Positions 1 through 4,544 of a stretch of 5,349 bases of DNA are shown one piece after another. A model generated the notes under the pieces. The model was given only the letters and a program-made list of their open reading frames with translations, ran no database searches and was not told where the DNA came from. Position numbers and translations under genes: made by a program. Source of the stretch: Bacteroidota bacterium (GTDB taxonomy: Bacteria; Bacteroidota; Bacteroidia; Bacteroidales; B18-G4); the NCBI GenBank assembly GCA_003648575.1, contig QMPN01000217.1, positions 1 through 5,349 of the forward strand, written 5' to 3'. Every line of letters starts with the position of its first letter. The stretch's first letter is position 1.

Positions 1-447
1 CTCCGATGCTTTGATGATGTCGGCTACACTGTGTCCCCGGCCGCTTTTTTTAAGGACCTCATCAACCATCGACTGGGCGCCCAGTTCCACCGTGCTCACT
101 TTATATTTCTTCAGCAACTTGATCACCTGTCCGTTCATGTAATCAGGGCGTGTCGACAGGCGGATACCCTGTACCTTTTCATCTTTCAGGTATTCCGCAG
201 CTATGGCCAGGTATTCCTGTTGTTGATCGATGTCGATGCCGGTAAAATTCCCTCCGAAAAAGCCTATTTCAATCTCCTTTTTCCGCTTAGGGAAAGACGC
301 CAAGTGTGTTTCTATGGTCTCCCTGACCTCCACCGGCCCGGGCATAGTCATTTTGCCTGTGATCTTATGCTGGTCGCAATAGATGCAGCGGAACGGGCAT
401 GCCAGCTCCGGAATAAAAATGGGGATGGTGTAGTGCTTGACTTTCAA
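1..447 (-). CDS. Elp3-like radical SAM protein, N-terminal part (C-terminus beyond window)
   Basis: I read 149 codons on the minus strand; the gene continues past the left edge. The protein begins LKVKHYTIPIFIPELACPF and carries the radical SAM cluster motif CX3CX2C (C17, C21, C24), which binds a 4Fe-4S cluster and S-adenosylmethionine. It is followed by a glycine-rich FFGGNFTG (residues 63-70), RLSTRPDYM near residue 99, and ELGAQSM with SGRGHS near the end of the visible part. This order of motifs is that of the Elp3/COG1243-type radical SAM family. The substrate is not evident; a tRNA-modifying or coproporphyrinogen-oxidase-like role would be family-based inference only. The start is forced to TTG at 447: an in-frame TAA lies five codons upstream, no ATG or GTG lies between, and the first Met (residue 33) is beyond the cluster cysteines. 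No clear Shine-Dalgarno is seen, as is usual in Bacteroidota. A weak minus-strand TAACTTCG (473-466) could be a -7 element. It diverges from the gene at 674. Confidence 0.9.
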   Translation of the reverse strand, partial: MKVKHYTIPIFIPELACPFRCIYCDQHKITGKMTMPGPVEVRETIETHLASFPKRKKEIEIGFFGGNFTGIDIDQQQEYLAIAAEYLKDEKVQGIRLSTRPDYMNGQVIKLLKKYKVSTVELGAQSMVDEVLKKSGRGHSVADIIKASE

Positions 448-481
448 GGTTTGGCTTATTTATCGCGAAGTTATTCTAAAT

Positions 482-507
482 CCAGGAACCTGAAACTGGG
501 TTCTTGG
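482..507. repeat. Intergenic hairpin upstream of the radical SAM gene
   Basis: CCAGGAACC (482-490) pairs with GGTTCTTGG (499-507), nine pairs including one G-T, around an eight-base loop. It lies 35 bases upstream of the TTG start of the minus-strand radical SAM gene, so it may be in its leader or promoter region. No T-run follows on either strand, so it does not look like a terminator. Its function is unknown. Confidence 0.4.
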
Positions 508-586
508 GGCTGGGAGGCCCTACGATGCGGAGGAGGGATTATTTGAAGAGATTACTAAATGAGGCAGGCCGATTGATCCTGATTGG

Positions 587-603
587 GATATTTTGCAAAT
601 ATC
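587..603. promoter_or_regulatory. Perfect 7-bp dyad GATATTT-TGC-AAATATC, possible operator
   Basis: GATATTT (587-593) and AAATATC (597-603) form a perfect inverted repeat with a three-base centre in the divergent intergenic region, 26 bases upstream of the -33 element of the promoter at 629-658. The position would suit a regulator acting on either gene. However, short AT-rich dyads arise easily by chance in such DNA, so this is only a candidate. Confidence 0.25.
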
Positions 604-628
604 GAGATTCATTTCTTGAAAATCCATA

Positions 629-658
629 TTGAAATCCTATTTTCTAGTGGTATCTTTG
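629..658 (+). promoter_or_regulatory. Bacteroidota-type promoter for the DUF6624 gene
   Basis: A -33 TTG (629-631), a 19-base spacer and a perfect -7 TATCTTTG (651-658, consensus TAnnTTTG) lie just upstream of ATG 674. The same arrangement with the identical -7 octamer and spacer stands before the tRNA at 1886. Transcription should begin about five to eight bases after 658, leaving a leader of about ten bases. The TTG at 629 could be read as an earlier in-frame start codon, but it is the -33 element and would lie outside the transcript, which fixes the gene start at 674. Confidence 0.75.
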
Positions 659-673
659 GTTAAAAGAAGCCAC

Positions 674-1798
674 ATGGAGAACCTAAAAGAATCGAACCGC
701 ATCAATCAAACGGTTCCTGGAAATGGAAGCGGACAAAGTATTTCTCCTGCTCTTTTTAAAAGGACTCTATTAGTAATTGCAACCACTATTCTCTGTAATA
801 TTTCATTCGCCCAGTTAAATGAAAGGTACCATGAATTAATTGAGGATGCTGAAAATCTTTCTGAGAAGGGGAAATATTATAAATCAGGACAGAAGTATTC
901 CGAAGCCTTTATAATTTCTGAAAATAATCCGCTTTCCTTTGTTGACAGATATCGGGCAGCTAAGGCCTGGATCCGCGCAGGAGAAACAGATTCAGCCTTC
1001 GTCCAGCTATTCATTTTTAGTCATGAAATATTTTCTAAGGAAACCATAAATAATGCTACCATCCTCGGTCTTTATAGTTATTATGATCATATTTTATCAG
1101 ATACAAATTTACGCTCATTGCATACTGATGGCAGGTGGGATGAGGTCCTGGAAACTATGAAGAAAAATAAGGAAAAGGTAGACGACAGGCTGGACATGGG
1201 GATGGTGCTTTTATTAGAACCTATATTTGAGGAAGATCAGGCTTGCAGAGGGCTGGCCATGAAGGCAGAAGAGGAATTCGGAAGGAATTCGGAAGAGTGG
1301 CTATTGGCATTTAAAATCATGCGTGAAAAAGACTCCATTCATTTGGTCATTGTGGAAAACATCCTCAATGAGCGGGGTTGGCCGGGTCCGGAAGTCATTG
1401 GATATACGGGCAATTTATGCTTATGGCTTGTAATCCAACACTCAGACAAGGAAACTCAGGAAAAATATATACAGATGATGAGAGACGCTGTTGAAAAGGG
1501 AAATGCACGCTCAGATGAATTGGCATTACTTGAAGACAGGCTTGCACTCAGACAGGGCAGAAAACAGATTTACGGAAGCCAATTAGGATATGATCCGGAA
1601 AAAGGGAAAACCACCTATGTAAGTCCCCTTATAGACCCTGATAATGTTGATATACGAAGGGCTGGGGTTGGCCTGAATACACTTCAGGAGTATCTCTCTG
1701 AAAACTACGGAATGAATTGGAATGCAAAAAGATACAAAAAAAAGCTTCCTGAAATTGAAGAGATTGATGAAAGATTAAAAGCGTTTATTGAACCATAG
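674..1798 (+). CDS. Exported TPR-like protein with DUF6624 domain
   Basis: This is a 374-residue protein of unknown function. After a hydrophilic N-terminal stretch of about 30 residues comes a hydrophobic segment (about 31-45, TLLVIATTILCNISF) ending in SFAQ. This is a signal peptide with a probable cleavage after A46 or Q47 and an unusually long n-region. Residues 50-120 (YHELIEDAENLSEKGKYYKS, then KAWIRAGETDSAFVQLF) resemble a TPR pair, followed by LRSLHTDGRWDEVL (146-159), a common linker in Bacteroidota proteins of this type. The C-terminal half, about 175-345, matches the DUF6624 pattern as I know it: GWPG (235-238), QHSD (255-258), LEDRLALRQGRKQIYGSQ (286-303) and RRAGVGL (328-334). 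No catalytic residues are established for this domain. ATG 674 is chosen because a near-perfect promoter sits at 629-658; the earlier TTG at 629 falls in that promoter. It is a single-gene unit, transcribed away from the radical SAM gene. The family call is strong; the function is unknown. Confidence 0.85.
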   Translation: MENLKESNRINQTVPGNGSGQSISPALFKRTLLVIATTILCNISFAQLNERYHELIEDAENLSEKGKYYKSGQKYSEAFIISENNPLSFVDRYRAAKAWIRAGETDSAFVQLFIFSHEIFSKETINNATILGLYSYYDHILSDTNLRSLHTDGRWDEVLETMKKNKEKVDDRLDMGMVLLLEPIFEEDQACRGLAMKAEEEFGRNSEEWLLAFKIMREKDSIHLVIVENILNERGWPGPEVIGYTGNLCLWLVIQHSDKETQEKYIQMMRDAVEKGNARSDELALLEDRLALRQGRKQIYGSQLGYDPEKGKTTYVSPLIDPDNVDIRRAGVGLNTLQEYLSENYGMNWNAKRYKKKLPEIEEIDERLKAFIEP

Positions 1799-1803
1799 GC
1801 TCT

Positions 1804-1831
1804 GGGTACAGGGTGCAGGGTACAAAGTGCG
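1804..1831. repeat. Short degenerate heptamer tandem repeat
   Basis: Four consecutive seven-base units, GGGTACA, GGGTGCA, GGGTACA and AAGTGCG, start six bases after the DUF6624 stop codon. Repeats of the GGGTRCA type are, to my recollection, common intergenic sequence in Bacteroidota genomes. It is not a hairpin and gives no obvious terminator. Units one and three are identical. Confidence 0.6.
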
Positions 1832-1845
1832 GGGGGATATTATTA

Positions 1846-1875
1846 TTGTGATTTTTTAAATTAGTATTATCTTTG
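1846..1875 (+). promoter_or_regulatory. Bacteroidota-type promoter for tRNA-Ala
   Basis: TTG (1846-1848), a 19-base spacer and TATCTTTG (1868-1875) match the -33/-7 consensus of the Bacteroidota primary sigma factor. The -7 element ends ten bases before the first base of the tRNA, so the primary transcript would carry only a very short 5' leader for RNase P to remove. Confidence 0.75.
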
Positions 1876-1885
1876 CCGTCCCTAT

Positions 1886-1959
1886 GGGGCATTAGCTCAG
1901 TTGGCTAGAGCGTTTGACTGGCAGTCAAGAGGTCATCGGTTCGACTCCGATATGCTCCA
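1886..1959 (+). tRNA. tRNA-Ala, anticodon GGC
   Basis: A complete 74-base cloverleaf can be folded by eye. The acceptor stem is GGGGCAT/ATGCTCC (1886-1892 with 1952-1958). The D stem is GCTC/GAGC, the anticodon stem TTTGA/TCAAG with loop CTGGCAG, and the T stem ATCGG/CCGAT with loop TTCGACT. The anticodon GGC occupies 1920-1922 and reads GCC (and GCU by wobble) alanine codons. The acceptor stem has the G3-U70 wobble pair, the main identity element for alanyl-tRNA synthetase, and the discriminator base is A1959. The CCA tail is not encoded: the next bases are C, C, T, so it must be added after transcription. The gene has its own promoter and terminator and stands alone. Confidence 0.97.
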
Positions 1960-1964
1960 CCTTC

Positions 1965-2011
1965 GCCCGCCGAAGCAATTCTGACAAGAATTGCGAAGGT
2001 GGGCTTTTTTT
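1965..2011 (+). terminator. Rho-independent terminator of tRNA-Ala
   Basis: The outer stem GCCCGCC (1965-1971) pairs with GGTGGGC (1998-2004) with one G-T pair. After a symmetric GAA/GAA internal loop, the inner stem GCAATTCT (1975-1982) pairs perfectly with AGAATTGC (1987-1994) around the loop GACA. Seven T residues follow (2005-2011). An alternative fold also exists: GCGAAGGTGG (1993-2002) can pair over ten bases with CCACCTTCGC (1957-1966), which includes the last three bases of the tRNA. Confidence 0.9.
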
Positions 2012-2038
2012 ATAGAAGATAGAAACCCTGATAATACG

Positions 2039-2061
2039 ATATGACTCCTGCGGAGTCATAT
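2039..2061. repeat. Hairpin, perfect 10-bp stem ATATGACTCC / GGAGTCATAT
   Basis: ATATGACTCC (2039-2048) and GGAGTCATAT (2052-2061) pair perfectly around the loop TGC. This is the longest uninterrupted stem of the cluster. No T-run follows on either strand. Confidence 0.8.
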
Positions 2062-2062
2062 A

Positions 2063-2077
2063 TCATTAGCCCAATGA
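2063..2077. repeat. Weak hairpin TCATT-AGCCC-AATGA
   Basis: TCATT (2063-2067) pairs with AATGA (2073-2077) around AGCCC. Its arms resemble the outer CATTA/TAATG arms of the hairpin at 2238-2267, so it may be a decayed or core-less copy of that unit. Five AT-rich pairs alone would not be significant. Confidence 0.35.
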
Positions 2078-2094
2078 GATTTAGAATATAATTA

Positions 2095-2111
2095 GCACCC
2101 TGAAGGGGTGC
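2095..2111. repeat. Hairpin GCACCC / GGGTGC with competing downstream partner
   Basis: GCACCC (2095-2100) pairs with GGGTGC (2106-2111) around TGAAG. The overlapping CCCTGAA (2098-2104) can instead pair perfectly over seven bases with TTCAGGG (2116-2122), so two mutually exclusive folds exist. Confidence 0.65.
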
Positions 2112-2168
2112 AATGTTCAGGGTATTATATATTTCAAATACAGAATTTCATATTATTACCCCTCCGTA

Positions 2169-2217
2169 CCTCCCCTTTCAAATCTTCGATCGTCTATCAT
2201 ATATTTTCGGGGGGAGG
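2169..2217. repeat. Long-range pairing CCTCCCC / GGGGAGG
   Basis: CCTCCCC (2169-2175) can pair with GGGGAGG (2211-2217), within a run of six G (2209-2214), across a 35-base AT-rich loop. A second CCCCTCC copy at 2159-2165 could pair in its place. Such a wide loop makes this the least certain member of the cluster. Confidence 0.4.
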
Positions 2218-2237
2218 ACTAATTATTAATTATCCAT

Positions 2238-2267
2238 CATTAAACCCGGGTTTCACCCGGGCTAATG
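2238..2267. repeat. Hairpin with CCCGGGT / ACCCGGG core and CATTA / TAATG arms
   Basis: CATTA (2238-2242) pairs with TAATG (2263-2267) and CCCGGGT (2245-2251) with ACCCGGG (2255-2261). The apical loop is TTC, and a small internal loop (AA against C) separates the two stems. There are twelve pairs in all. Confidence 0.8.
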
Positions 2268-2273
2268 ACATTA

Positions 2274-2288
2274 GACCCCTTTGGGGTC
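2274..2288. repeat. Hairpin GACCCC-TTT-GGGGTC
   Basis: A perfect six-pair stem with a TTT loop, only six bases after the preceding hairpin and preceded by ATTA. It is the last unit of the cluster before the 3' end of the minus-strand gene. Confidence 0.75.
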
Positions 2289-2361
2289 AGGATAACAATT
2301 TATCAAACTGGTATTGAAGAATAAGTGTGAAACACGAAATGTGGAATGGACAATGATTGTT

Positions 2362-3972
2362 TCATTGTTTGATCACCTTCACAACACTCACACCATCCCC
2401 ACTCCTCAACACAACAAAATACATCCCCTCAGACAGCCTTTCAGCACTCCATTCATAAGTATGGACTCCTGGGAGTTGATAAGCACTCACAGCCTCCTTA
2501 ACAACCTCTCCGAGGTGATTGTAAATGCTTAGTTGGATATGGGTAGGTTCTGTCAGTTTGTATTCGATGGTGGTGAAGGGGTTGGGGTAGACAAATATCT
2601 TCCCTTCTTCTGTTATTTCTGGGACTCCCACCATACAAGCATCCTCGACTTCTTGTTGGCTATTGCATCCAGGGGCATTATCATCAATATCAATACTTCC
2701 AGTTGGGGATGAAAGATAATCACATATGCTTTGAACTTCACAAGAAATAAGATTGTCGTTACCACGGATTAATAAATTATTGATGGAATTTGGGGAGATG
2801 TTGTCCAAACCCGATAAGCTGGACAATAAATCATTCCCCATAATGATTAAATGACCCCCAATAGTTGATAGATTTATTAATTGGCTTATGTCACTCAATT
2901 GAGAATTGCTACCTATATAAAGGTCTCCTCCAATTGTATTAAGAGCCTCTACACCCCCCAATGACAAAACTCCATCATTGCTACCTATACCCAAATTACC
3001 ACCAATGGAGGACAGATTAGTGATTCCATTTAAATCCTCCAGGCTATCATTAAATATAATTGTGAAGTCCCCAGATATATGCCGTAAGATATTTAGGTCT
3101 TTAAAATGTAACAACCTGGGATTGCTATCTATGCTAAAAAGACCTCCAATGGTGTCCAAGCTTTGCAGACCAGATAAGGTTTGCAAGAAGGGGTTGAATT
3201 CAACCCGGAAGTCTTGGCTAATTGATTTTAGATTATTTAATCCGCTTAAATCAATGAGGGAATCATTTGAAAAGATTAAAAGACTTCCGGAAATCGAGGT
3301 TATAGACTGCAATCCCAATAAATTAGTTATTTCATCAAAACCTTCAATAAGGACTAAACCATTGAGGTCTGAGCAACCGGGATACAGGGAGTCAAAGGAA
3401 TCAATATCCGACTGCTTTAAGAAATAATAGCTTCCGAAAGGCAGACAAGCTAATTGTATTCCACAGTTAGATGCTACTTGGGGTGGGTTCTCGCATCCAA
3501 TAGCATTTGAATATATTAAAACTTCACCTGGTGGATTTGAGAGATATTCACATATTGGGACAATATCACAATGGCTTAAATTGCTATTATTGGATATTTT
3601 TAACTTACCCCCAATTGAGCCTATATTATCCAATCCAGTTAAACTTATGAGAGCATCGTTTCCATTAATAATAAGGTCTCCCCCAATAGAGGTCAAACCC
3701 TCTATTCCCATTAAACTATTGAGAACATCATTACTTCCAATAACAAGGTCTCCATCAATAGAGGTCAATACTTCCAATCCCGTTAAACCGACCAAGTTAT
3801 AGCTTGAATTAATCTTAACATCTCCCCCAACTGATATCAATCCCTCTAATCCAGCCAAACTGCTCAGCATAGTATTATTTGAAATCCAAAGGCCTCCATC
3901 GATTGAAGTCACTCCCTCTAATCCCGTTAAACTAATCAGTACGTCATTAAAAAAAATATAGGTTATCTCCAA
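2362..3972 (-). CDS. C-terminal part of the secreted LRR-like protein (repeats, module 2, T9SS sorting domain)
   Basis: This frame is open from 3972, though its true homology begins at the NDVLI following the T-run (about 3948); the nominal TTG start at 3972 is unlikely to be used. Numbering within this frame: repeats fill 14-133, and a cysteine cap has C135, C141, C160 and C170. A second module head runs from C176 to YPGC at C200. Eight repeats run from about 217, and a second cap has C411, C417, C436 and C446. The T9SS type A sorting domain starts near 451, with VYPNPF (461-466), a LSIYNHLGEVV strand and GMYFVVL (516-522) before the basic end KVIKQ. Without the signal peptide from the upstream frame this part could not be exported. 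The stop codon TGA is at 2364-2362, and no terminator with a T-run is evident downstream on this strand. Confidence 0.85.
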   Translation of the reverse strand: MEITYIFFNDVLISLTGLEGVTSIDGGLWISNNTMLSSLAGLEGLISVGGDVKINSSYNLVGLTGLEVLTSIDGDLVIGSNDVLNSLMGIEGLTSIGGDLIINGNDALISLTGLDNIGSIGGKLKISNNSNLSHCDIVPICEYLSNPPGEVLIYSNAIGCENPPQVASNCGIQLACLPFGSYYFLKQSDIDSFDSLYPGCSDLNGLVLIEGFDEITNLLGLQSITSISGSLLIFSNDSLIDLSGLNNLKSISQDFRVEFNPFLQTLSGLQSLDTIGGLFSIDSNPRLLHFKDLNILRHISGDFTIIFNDSLEDLNGITNLSSIGGNLGIGSNDGVLSLGGVEALNTIGGDLYIGSNSQLSDISQLINLSTIGGHLIIMGNDLLSSLSGLDNISPNSINNLLIRGNDNLISCEVQSICDYLSSPTGSIDIDDNAPGCNSQQEVEDACMVGVPEITEEGKIFVYPNPFTTIEYKLTEPTHIQLSIYNHLGEVVKEAVSAYQLPGVHTYEWSAERLSEGMYFVVLRSGDGVSVVKVIKQ

Positions 3973-4261
3973 TATAAGTCAGCCCTTCCAAACCCTCCAG
4001 ACTTGTCAAGGCATTGCAATCCCAAATCCGAAGACGTCCTTCAATAGATGTTAACACATTTAGCACACTTAGGTTGACAATAGTTTCTCCTTCAATTATA
4101 ACATCCCCCTCAATCTCCGTACACCCCGGGTAGTTTATTGGGAAGCTATCAATCTGTGACTGCGTAGAAAAGGTGATACCCTCGGGTAGGCAAGGCTGGG
4201 ATACCATTTCAAAATGGCACACCACAAGCAATACGAATGCTATGACAGTCAGGTGTCGCAT
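3947..4261 (-). CDS. N-terminal fragment of the secreted LRR-like protein (signal peptide, start of module 1)
   Basis: This 104-residue frame starts at ATG 4261. MRHLTVIAFVLLVVCHFEMV is a clear Sec signal peptide, with cleavage likely near Q22. The mature start PCLPEGITFSTQSQIDSF, ending YPGC at residue 47, is a module head that recurs later in the gene as ACLPFGSYYFLKQSDIDSF, ending YPGC. Repeat 1 is residues 63-86, and repeat 2 begins at 87 and breaks off at LYFF followed by TAA (3949-3947). If translated alone the product would be a small secreted fragment with no sorting domain, probably unstable. It is best read together with the downstream frame. Confidence 0.8.
   Translation of the reverse strand: MRHLTVIAFVLLVVCHFEMVSQPCLPEGITFSTQSQIDSFPINYPGCTEIEGDVIIEGETIVNLSVLNVLTSIEGRLRIWDCNALTSLEGLEGLTYIGDNLYFF
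3949..3956 (-). other. Homopolymer frameshift site (eight T on the coding strand)
   Basis: The coding strand reads CTA TAT TTT TTT TAA; with seven T it reads CTA TAT TTT TTT AAT GAC and continues in the repeat frame. Seven or ten T would keep the frame. With seven, the affected repeat is 23 residues long, whereas all but one of the other repeats are 24 and the last is 25. The ancestor therefore probably had two more bases here (for example a Ser codon, giving FFSND), and the present state is best explained by loss of two bases. Confidence 0.75.
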
Positions 4262-4279
4262 TGGTTTCGTGATTCTCTG

Positions 4280-4293
4280 TAAAGGTAAAGGTA
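4280..4293 (-). promoter_or_regulatory. Possible weak promoter of the LRR-like gene
   Basis: Two overlapping TACCTTTA octamers (minus strand, 4293-4286 and 4287-4280) each differ from TAnnTTTG only in the last base and lie 19-32 bases upstream of ATG 4261. No TTG is found 19 bases further upstream, so the call is weak. Confidence 0.3.
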
Positions 4294-4337
4294 CGAAATA
4301 AATTATGGGTTAATATGGAGAGGTTAAAACGATAGAG

Positions 4338-4476
4338 CCCTTCGACTCCGCTCAGGATGACAATCATATCTATTTATGAGAGAGAAGGGCGCGGCGCACA
4401 ATAACTAATTTCATGGGAGCGCCGCGCCCTTCCCGTTTATGACACATGATCTCGTCTTCCCGAGCAGAGTCGAGGG
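4338..4476. repeat. Imperfect inverted repeat of about 139 bp (REP/MITE-like)
   Basis: The outer arms are CCCTTCGACTCCGCTC (4338-4353) and GAGCAGAGTCGAGGG (4462-4476), matching with one bulged T and one mismatch. The inner arms are GAAGGGCGCGGCGC (4384-4397) and GCGCCGCGCCCTTC (4419-4432), a perfect 14-bp stem around a 21-base loop. The intervening segments (ATGACAATCATATC against a GACGAGATCATG-like partner) are only partly complementary. The whole lies between the divergent start codons at 4261 and 4545. CCCTTCGACTCCGCTCAGG is, from memory, a frequently repeated intergenic word in Bacteroidota. No transposase and no clear target-site duplication are visible. Confidence 0.75.
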
Positions 4477-4530
4477 ATACGCATATCGTAGGATCCGCCA
4501 GCAAGCAGATTCCATAATAAATTTTATTTG

Positions 4531-4538
4531 CAACTTTG
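4531..4538 (+). promoter_or_regulatory. Near-consensus -7 box CAACTTTG before the phosphotransferase gene
   Basis: CAACTTTG matches TAnnTTTG at all but the first fixed base and ends six bases before ATG 4545. This would make the transcript almost leaderless. No TTG is found at 19-base spacing upstream, so this is a suggestion only. Confidence 0.3.
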
Positions 4539-4544
4539 CACGTC

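Larger units (their letters stand above)
2039..2288. repeat. Cluster of GC-rich hairpins in gene-free DNA between convergent 3' ends
   Basis: The stretch 2012-2361 has no credible gene. It holds at least four compact hairpins with GC-rich arms in an AT-rich background, listed individually below, plus a weak fifth (2063-2077) and a long-range pairing (2169-2217). The arms differ in sequence, but several units share an ATTAG or ATTAA lead-in (2065, 2091, 2239, 2270). The cluster sits between the tRNA terminator and the 3' end of the minus-strand surface-protein gene, a position favoured by REP-like elements in other bacteria. I recall similar palindrome clusters from Bacteroidota intergenic regions but cannot name a formal family. 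Confidence 0.65.
2362..4261 (-). pseudogene. Frameshifted gene for a T9SS-secreted two-module LRR-like surface protein
   Basis: Two minus-strand reading frames, 4261-3947 and 3972-2362, are the two parts of one gene. Removing one T from the eight-T run (plus-strand A's at 3949-3956) joins them into 632 residues. The joined product has a signal peptide (about 1-22), module 1 (about 24-266), module 2 (about 272-542) and a C-terminal T9SS type A sorting domain (about 547-632). The modules are stacks of roughly 24-residue repeats of the form SLTGLEGLTSIGGDLxIxxN, resembling receptor L-domain or leucine-rich repeats. Such proteins are exported by the Sec pathway, then moved across the outer membrane by T9SS and attached or released. 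Their ligand is unknown. The damage may be a true mutation, a phase-variable tract or a homopolymer sequencing error. The rest of the frame is intact over more than 500 codons, which argues for a recent or reversible lesion. Just upstream, two overlapping minus-strand TACCTTTA boxes (4293-4280) might serve as a -7 element. Confidence 0.8.

Noticed and set aside
31..546. Open plus-strand frame of 171 codons at the left end
   Set aside because: It is antisense to the clearly recognisable radical SAM gene (CX3CX2C, GGNFTG, STRPDY) and its own translation shows no family features.
1952..2004. Attachment site for an integrated element at the tRNA 3' end
   Set aside because: The repeated tRNA 3' sequence is inverted, not direct, and belongs to the terminator; no integrase or second direct copy is present.
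2039..2288. CRISPR array or tandem terminators
   Set aside because: The hairpin arms differ from each other and spacing is irregular, so it is not CRISPR; none of the hairpins is followed by a T-run on either strand, so they are not standard intrinsic terminators.
2108..2317. Small plus-strand frame ending NPGFTRANDIRPLWG
   Set aside because: The peptide is just the translation of the hairpin cluster; palindromic GC words produce such peptides wherever they occur. No start signal or conserved domain.
2351..2367. CAATGA-TTGTT-TCATTG hairpin at the stop codon of the minus-strand gene as a terminator
   Set aside because: The stem is AT-rich, overlaps the stop codon and lacks a following T-run; a chance dyad is more likely.
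2314..2532. Small plus-strand frame of 72 codons
   Set aside because: Mostly antisense to the T9SS sorting domain, with no features of its own.
2978..3802. Plus-strand frames 2978-3427 and 3581-3802 with repetitive proline/serine-rich translations
   Set aside because: Their repetitiveness is the antisense image of the 24-residue repeats in the minus-strand gene.
3949..3956. Programmed -1 ribosomal frameshift at the T-run
   Set aside because: A -1 slip leads to TTA ATG ACG TAC TGA and stops at once; only a +1 shift (or loss of one T, or gain of two) reaches the repeat frame.
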